Source of the DNA: Acetobacter farinalis
Lineage (GTDB): Bacteria > Pseudomonadota > Alphaproteobacteria > Acetobacterales > Acetobacteraceae
DNA length: 59,288 bases
Reading direction: 5' to 3'
Assembly (NCBI RefSeq): GCF_011516935.1
Contig: NZ_WOTF01000011.1
Span: forward strand, 1-59,288
A program made the position numbers and the translations under genes. Positions 54,650 to 59,288 of this stretch are shown here, in pieces; within the stretch, counting starts at the first letter, position 1; the number at the start of each line of letters is the position of its first letter. A model generated the notes under the pieces. That model made no database searches and was not told the DNA's origin. It saw nothing but the letters and a program-made list of their open reading frames with translations.

Positions 54650-56196
54650 TTCAGGTTGCTCCATACGGAAGAAATATAATTTTTCAGATCCAGATTTTTT
54701 GAAGAAAAGATTTCTTTGTCCTGCAAAATATCAAAAATATTCTTCTGGATTCTGGCTGCTTCCTTCTGTCCCTCTTCTGAGCGGATCAGCCATTCCACCA
54801 GATTGGGCATATGGCGCGGGGTTTCAGTCAGATAGTGTTCGCCATTTTTGTAAAGCGGATGCGGGAAGCATTCCTCGGTAACAATGATGGAGCCGGAGGC
54901 CATGCCCTGTTTGACAATACGGTGCCATTCAAAAAAGCAGTTATCATCACGGTGGATATTGAGAGAAATTTTTGAATTCTCGGACACATAACGCGGCAGG
55001 CGGGACAGAATATCATACAGGCCTGAGCTCGGAATCGGGCCATCAGCTTTACGGTAATAAAAGAAGTTCTGATAATCAGCGAAGAAGCCAGCCGAACGGG
55101 AGAAGAATTTTTCTCTCTTGCGGGAGGCATTGCCAAAGAAGCTGACATCAATGCTGCGCTCATTGATGGGCGTGAATGGAGAAGAGGCTTTCCGGGCTGG
55201 TTGCGGAAGTACGCGGAAAAGCGGGTGTTTTTTATCATCTGCTGAAAGTTCACAGGCTTCAATTTTCACCGGTGGGTCAAAATGGAAGACATTCAGACCA
55301 ACATCTGAAAATGATTTCAGGTTCTGATAACACAGATCCATCACCCCGGCGGACATCATGATGTAGATGATGCCACGGGTGAACCAGAGCGTTTGCGGCT
55401 GCTCCGTGTTGAACATGATGGAGCGTTTGATGATTTCATCCCGTTTCCAGACCTCATTGCCGGAAAGGAAGAAGAATTCGTGCGGCGCGCAGAAGATACA
55501 CAGTTCCGGAGCTTCGTCTTCAGGGGTATCTTCTGTCAGGACACGAGAGTTCAGGCCACTGTTTCTCAGATACTCATCCAGACATTCCGCCAGTTCCTTG
55601 ATGAAGGAATTGCCTTCTGAATGGTAAAAGACACCAACCGTTTTAGGGAGTGCTTTGCTGGTATCCTTTTTGGAAACCTTGTAGTCGATCTCGTGCTGGC
55701 ATTCCTTTCCAAGAAAGCTGACTATTGAGCGCTTGGAAAAAATTTCACGCCCTTCGCCAATGCCGTAGAGCAGGGCATGGCGGGCCGGGGACATTTTTGC
55801 CGCTGAAATATCCGCGTTCATGCGAATATAATCGTCTGAATTGAAGAAGGGGTACTGGCGGAGCCGGTTCAGGGATTTTGTTATGGACTCGTATCCATAT
55901 TCCTGAAGAAGGCCTTTTTCAAAAAAATAAAGATTTTCGTTGTTTCTGAGGTAATGAGCAAACGGGTTTTCGTCCTGGCCGATAACATTTTTGTAAAGAT
56001 TGTAATAAATTTCAGTATTAAAATTATCGTTTGGGTTTCTGTTCTCATGTGACCCGTACAGTACGTAATGAACAATAGGGTCAAGGCCTGACTGTTTCAC
56101 ATCAGGATTTTCAGCGAGGTAAAAATCGAGGTCAAACTTCTCTGAATCTATAATCGTCTTAATATCTTTTTTGTTCCAGGCAGTTAAGGTGACCAT
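54646..56196 (-). CDS. Repeat-containing GT4-like glycosyltransferase
   Basis: 516 aa from the ATG at 56196 with GGGA upstream. Residues 20-160 carry two or three modules such as F-Y-L-A-E-N-P-D-V and H-Y-V-L-Y-G, like those of the 979-aa protein at 39.7 kb. A GT4-like region follows (K-T-V-G-V-F-Y-H-S-E-G near 185, D-V-S-F-F-G-N-A near 345, and L-N-I-H-R-D-D with E-W-H-R-I-V-K-Q-G-M near 420-440). It has AT-richer codons than its neighbours. It is the first gene of a two-gene unit with GT2. The donor and acceptor are unknown. Confidence 0.78.
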   Translation of the reverse strand: MVTLTAWNKKDIKTIIDSEKFDLDFYLAENPDVKQSGLDPIVHYVLYGSHENRNPNDNFNTEIYYNLYKNVIGQDENPFAHYLRNNENLYFFEKGLLQEYGYESITKSLNRLRQYPFFNSDDYIRMNADISAAKMSPARHALLYGIGEGREIFSKRSIVSFLGKECQHEIDYKVSKKDTSKALPKTVGVFYHSEGNSFIKELAECLDEYLRNSGLNSRVLTEDTPEDEAPELCIFCAPHEFFFLSGNEVWKRDEIIKRSIMFNTEQPQTLWFTRGIIYIMMSAGVMDLCYQNLKSFSDVGLNVFHFDPPVKIEACELSADDKKHPLFRVLPQPARKASSPFTPINERSIDVSFFGNASRKREKFFSRSAGFFADYQNFFYYRKADGPIPSSGLYDILSRLPRYVSENSKISLNIHRDDNCFFEWHRIVKQGMASGSIIVTEECFPHPLYKNGEHYLTETPRHMPNLVEWLIRSEEGQKEAARIQKNIFDILQDKEIFSSKNLDLKNYISSVWSNLK

Positions 56197-56199
56197 CAC

Positions 56200-57129
56200 A
56201 TTTCCCGTTTGTATAGATTTAACTTTTTAAGTTCGAGCAGCATAGCGTAAAAATAAAGTCGTGAGAACGGCTTACTTCCCGGTATTGTGTGACAAATTTG
56301 GGTGTAATTATGACCTAAGGCGTAAAAAACAAAGGCATAATAAACAGTAATAAATATAAATATTTTGATTTTTTAGGAAAGAAATTTTGAGGAAAAATGA
56401 AATATTAAAAAATAACCAGTAATTTTTTCTAAAGAAATCAAGATTCTAATAGAATATCATTTTTATTTGGTTAATGAAAGATAAATTTTTTGCGTGAATT
56501 TTTACAGTTCGTTGCTTATCCGGATAGAGTAATCATGGGTGCGAATGGTGGCGGTAAGGGGGAATGTGAACTGGCTTCGTTTGATCGTGTGTAAAAAGGG
56601 TCGTGGAGTGCTCCTGGCGGTTAAGGTGCTCCCGAAGGTTTTGCTCTCGGTTGAAACTGAAGTCCGGGTTTCCCTGCTCTCTATAGGTATGTATGAGAGA
56701 AGCACTCCCTTCAACAGGAATGTCAGGGCATAGGGAAGCGGCCAATAGAGGGCGGGTGGAGCATAGCCTTCTGGTCGGGGTTTATATTATGACCGGACAA
56801 CGCAGAAAAATAGAGATTTCTGAAATTATAGACAAAACGTAAACGGTAATTTTTCGTTCATCGGGAAGTGATAAAGAGTAGCAGTGGTCTGCCGGGACGT
56901 TTTTGTGTAAATCACCCTTCAGGTTAATACTTCAGGGTCGTTATTTTCAGGGGAAGGGAGCGTGTGGAATTTAGTTTTTTCTGCCAGTGCAGTCTGGTGA
57001 AAAAATAGTGTAAGGCCATTTTCAGCTTGGCGGTGTGGCTGAGGGGCGCGCAGATGTGCCTCCCAAGTGGCGCGAGGCACTGCGGAATTATGGATCAGGT
57101 ATTCAAGCGTAGCAGGAATCAAAGTCAAA
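56200..57129. other. AT-rich 0.9-kb region without a supported gene
   Basis: Between the leftward glycosyltransferase gene and the rightward FkbH gene. Bases 56230-56510 and 56780-56890 are strongly A/T-rich, unlike the rest of the window, and should contain both promoters. Bases 56515-56760 are GC-rich and hold 64- to 70-codon frames on both strands, none with a ribosome binding site or a recognisable family. CCTGAAG is repeated on the minus strand near 56915-56940. No IS or tRNA remnant was recognised. Confidence 0.5.
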
Positions 57130-58404
57130 ATGTTCGAAGAAGACCGTCATGGCATGTCTACTGCGGAGTTTCTGTTTCCGTCAGACCTGGAAGTGACTGA
57201 GAAAAAGCTCAATCGTGTCCTGTTGGTGGGGTCCTGCCTGACCGCCTTGTATTTTGAGCAGTTCAAGACGCGCTATGCGGACACGGCGTTTGACTATATC
57301 CCCTACAATTTTGTCAGTGTCCTGCCCCAGACTCCGCCCTCCCCCGTGGAAAGCTATGACCTGCAGTATGTCCAGATTCCCTTGAGGACATTGCTGAGTG
57401 ATCGGGTCATTGAGGGTTTTCATTTTAACGAACCCGGCTTTGCGGAAACGGTGCTGGAAGATGCCAGAAATCTTCTGGATGTCATGCTCTCTGCGGCGCT
57501 GGTCTATAATAAGTCCCATGGTCTTCTGACATTTGTGTCGAACTTTATTGTTCCGCAAATGAGCAGTGCTTCCAGCCTGCGCGGGAAGGGGAGCAACCGG
57601 GATCTGGTCTATATTGTTCACCAGTTGAATGACTATCTGAGCCAGCGCGTGGATGCCTGTGAGAACGCGTATGTGCTGGATGTGGATTCCGTAGCCAGTG
57701 CTGTCGGCAAGCGTTATGTGCTGGATGATATCGTTTATTTTTACTCCCATGGCGGCGTGACGTTTCAGGATTGGGACGATTTCGGTTCTATTGCACGGAA
57801 TGAGCCGATTCCGCCGCTGGAAACTGTCTATCCGATCAAGCGTGATGAGTTTCTGGACGCGGCCTATCGGCAGATTGTCACGTCCTACCGTACCGTGCAG
57901 CAGGTCGATCAGGTTAAGGCTGTTGTTTTTGATCTGGATAACACGCTGTGGCGTGGGCAGCTTGCGGAGCATTACCGCCCGGATACGCAGCCCTGGCCCC
58001 GCACGGATGGCTGGCCGCTTGGGATCTGGGAGGCGATTCACTATCTGCGCGCCCGTGGTATTCTGGTCGCGATTTGCTCAAAGAATGATTATGAGACGGT
58101 CAGGCAGAGATGGGATGACGTGGTTAATCCCAAATTTGTTTCTCTGGAGGATTTCGCGTCTCTGAAGATCAACTGGCAGCCCAAGGCCGAGAATATCGCG
58201 GCCATCTGCAAGGAGTTCAATATAAAGCCCAAAAGTGTGGTTTTTGTTGATGATAATCCTGTGGAGCGGGCTGCTGTGGCTTCGGCTTTCCCCGATATCC
58301 GCGTGATAGGTGGAAACCCTTATCTCACCCGGCGTGTCCTGTTGTGGTCGGCCGAGACACAGATTGCGCAGCTGACAGCGAGTCTGAACGGCGGGAAGAC
58401 ATGA
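57130..58404 (+). CDS. FkbH-like HAD-superfamily protein
   Basis: 424 aa from the ATG at 57130. An N-terminal SGNH/GDSL-like region opens with R-V-L-L-V-G-S-C-L-T near residue 28. The HAD domain (about 262-415) has D268-L-D270 in F-D-L-D-N-T-L-W-R-G, the I-C-S-K-N-D motif near 315 and V-F-V-D-D-N-P-V-E-R with D374-D375. FkbH proteins load glyceryl-like groups in polyketide synthesis, and relatives occur in surface polysaccharide and flagellin glycosylation loci. It is coupled to a GNAT by an ATGA overlap, so the usual single FkbH is split here. Confidence 0.83.
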   Translation: MFEEDRHGMSTAEFLFPSDLEVTEKKLNRVLLVGSCLTALYFEQFKTRYADTAFDYIPYNFVSVLPQTPPSPVESYDLQYVQIPLRTLLSDRVIEGFHFNEPGFAETVLEDARNLLDVMLSAALVYNKSHGLLTFVSNFIVPQMSSASSLRGKGSNRDLVYIVHQLNDYLSQRVDACENAYVLDVDSVASAVGKRYVLDDIVYFYSHGGVTFQDWDDFGSIARNEPIPPLETVYPIKRDEFLDAAYRQIVTSYRTVQQVDQVKAVVFDLDNTLWRGQLAEHYRPDTQPWPRTDGWPLGIWEAIHYLRARGILVAICSKNDYETVRQRWDDVVNPKFVSLEDFASLKINWQPKAENIAAICKEFNIKPKSVVFVDDNPVERAAVASAFPDIRVIGGNPYLTRRVLLWSAETQIAQLTASLNGGKT

Positions 58405-58964
58405 TCCGCAGTCAGATTGAGCGGGAAGAAACCCGATCAGCCATGAGCCGGGAGGATTTCCTTGCCTCTCTGGAGTGCCGCGTTGCGTTCAAATACATTA
58501 CTGACACGGCGCAGCCTGAATTTGCACGCGCTCTGGAGCTGACGAACAAGACCAACCAGTTCAATACCTCCGGCAAGCGATGGACGTTCAAGGAGGTTGC
58601 GGACTTCCTGAAAGAGGGTGGGCAGCTTCTGGCCTTTACGGTGCAGGACAAGTTCACGGAGTACGGGCTTGTCGGGGTGCTGTACCTCAGGAACACGGAA
58701 ATTGTGCAGTACGTCATGAGCTGCCGTGTGCTCGGGATGGAGGTTGAGGAATTTGTCGTCGCTGAAGCGGTTGCGCATGTACGTAAGACGCTTGGTGAGG
58801 TGAGAGTGACCGCGTCTGTTCATGACTTGCCGGACAACACGCCGTGCCGGGATGTTTACGCCCGTGCCGGTTTCCGGGAGGACTGGGTGTCTGAAGGGAT
58901 TCATTATTATATTCTGGATGAAGGACAGAGTTCCAGGCAGGCCCCCCATATAAAGCAAGCCTGA
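58401..58964 (+). CDS. GNAT-like acyltransferase, FkbH C-terminal type
   Basis: 187 aa from the ATG at 58401, overlapping the HAD stop by 4 bases. E-L-T-N-K-T-N-Q-F-N-T-S near residue 50 is the motif that normally opens the C-terminal acetyltransferase part of FkbH-type proteins. The central G-L-V-G-V-L-Y-L region near 93 and the end R-D-V-Y-A-R-A-G-F near 155 fit a GNAT fold. It presumably acts with the HAD protein on an acyl or amino-sugar intermediate of the glycan. Confidence 0.8.
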   Translation: MIRSQIEREETRSAMSREDFLASLECRVAFKYITDTAQPEFARALELTNKTNQFNTSGKRWTFKEVADFLKEGGQLLAFTVQDKFTEYGLVGVLYLRNTEIVQYVMSCRVLGMEVEEFVVAEAVAHVRKTLGEVRVTASVHDLPDNTPCRDVYARAGFREDWVSEGIHYYILDEGQSSRQAPHIKQA

Positions 58965-59177
58965 TGCTGCGGGAGTCTTGAGGAAGGCTTCAGAAAAATA
59001 CGGCAATTTTTTGAAAAACTTTGTAATCCGCTTTTTTGTGGAGGGTTATTCGGACTGTATTGGTCCGAATAAGAAAGTTATTATTTTTTTACGGATTATA
59101 ATTGAATACCACGCACCTTTACGCCTATTTCACTGGACAATGTCCTGAAAATTTTATTAATAAATTTGCAAATATCT
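58965..59177. other. AT-rich gap before the right IS end
   Basis: 213 bases with no supported frame. It contains the palindrome at 59046-59072, then TTATTATTTTTTT, and otherwise AT-rich sequence up to the IS end. Confidence 0.5.
59046..59072 (+). terminator. Palindrome TTATTCGGAC/GTCCGAATAA, probable terminator
   Basis: Perfect 10-base arms (59046-59055 and 59063-59072) with a 7-base loop. A run of seven T begins about ten bases later (59083-59089). It lies 82 bases after the GNAT stop and could end that transcript or be an operator. Confidence 0.45.
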
Positions 59178-59288
59178 TACGGCGTGTCGTCAGTTAGGCC
59201 CTGAGAGTTGTACTTTCTGGCTGCCTGTGCTGATTGTTTTCCCGGTTTTCAGGGGGGGGGGAGCAACAGATGCGGCGGTATGGCTTAC
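59178..59288 (+). mobile_element. 5' end of an IS5-like insertion sequence (right window edge)
   Basis: The exact reverse complement of bases 1-111. Reading rightward it contains the IS terminus near 59178, a leader with ten G in a row, and the ATG at 59270. The element continues outside the window. Orientation is opposite to the copy at the left edge, so both transposases read outward. Confidence 0.7.
59270..59288 (+). CDS. IS5-like transposase, first six codons only (partial)
   Basis: ATG at 59270 followed by codons for R-R-Y-G-L, then one base and the window edge. Identical to the left-edge copy. The G-rich run just upstream may serve as ribosome binding site. Confidence 0.5.

Overview
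The window looks like a chromosomal contig of an acetic acid bacterium (Acetobacteraceae, most like Acetobacter). The grounds are a high-GC genome, a complete hpnA-G hopanoid operon, NDUFA12 and DUF2155 neighbours typical of alphaproteobacteria, AhpC/AhpD instead of AhpC/AhpF, and many gene pairs with ATGA-type overlaps. No plasmid, phage or CRISPR functions are visible. The two window ends are identical 111-bp sequences in inverted orientation. Each carries the first codons (M-R-R-Y-G-L) of an IS5-like transposase reading outward, so the contig most likely stops inside two copies of one insertion sequence.

Layout. (1) 0.3-8.6 kb, minus strand: hpnA-B-C-D-E-shc-hpnG, with hpnL divergent at 8.8 kb followed by a prephenate dehydrogenase gene. 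(2) 10.9-14.4 kb: a TPR protein, rpmJ, then oxyR divergent from ahpC-ahpD with a well-spaced OxyR-like operator between them. (3) 14.7-19.9 kb: tRNA-Asp(GTC), yceI, a LigB/DODA-like dioxygenase, ppa, tRNA-Ile2(CAT), ettA and a GNAT. (4) 20.0-22.6 kb: mlaC, mlaA and djlA. (5) 22.7-26.4 kb: the queuosine operon queA-tgt-queG plus a small ribbon-helix-helix gene. (6) 26.6-34.6 kb: a small protein and a PEBP protein, a large TPR/GT-A-like protein of unknown role, folD with a short MTHFR-like gene, a FemAB-like protein, RidA, and a 519-aa protein that resembles only the C-terminal half of class II ribonucleotide reductase. (7) 34.8-39.5 kb: NDUFA12, mlaD, a 76-aa protein, DUF2155, otsB-otsA, dsbB. 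(8) 39.7-50.9 kb: a 979-aa GT2-GT4 fusion with N-terminal repeats, Nudix, aldo/keto reductase, uvrB, an AI-2E-family permease, a frameshifted AsmA gene and a 2OG-Fe(II) oxygenase. (9) 50.9-59.2 kb: an M16 peptidase, then a glycan-type island (GT2, a repeat-containing GT4-like protein, an AT-rich 0.9-kb gap, and an FkbH-like HAD and GNAT pair).

Much of the window serves the cell envelope and stress survival: hopanoids (hpn), phospholipid asymmetry (mlaA/C/D), AsmA, trehalose (otsBA), peroxide defence (oxyR-ahpCD), disulfide formation (dsbB) and surface glycans. The least explained parts are the RNR-derived protein at 33.1-34.6 kb, the shared 'YPDV...HYxxxG' repeat module in two glycosyltransferase loci, the 717-aa TPR/GT-A protein, and the split FkbH pair beside the AT-rich gap. 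Functions are assigned from sequence motifs recalled by eye; no database search was run.
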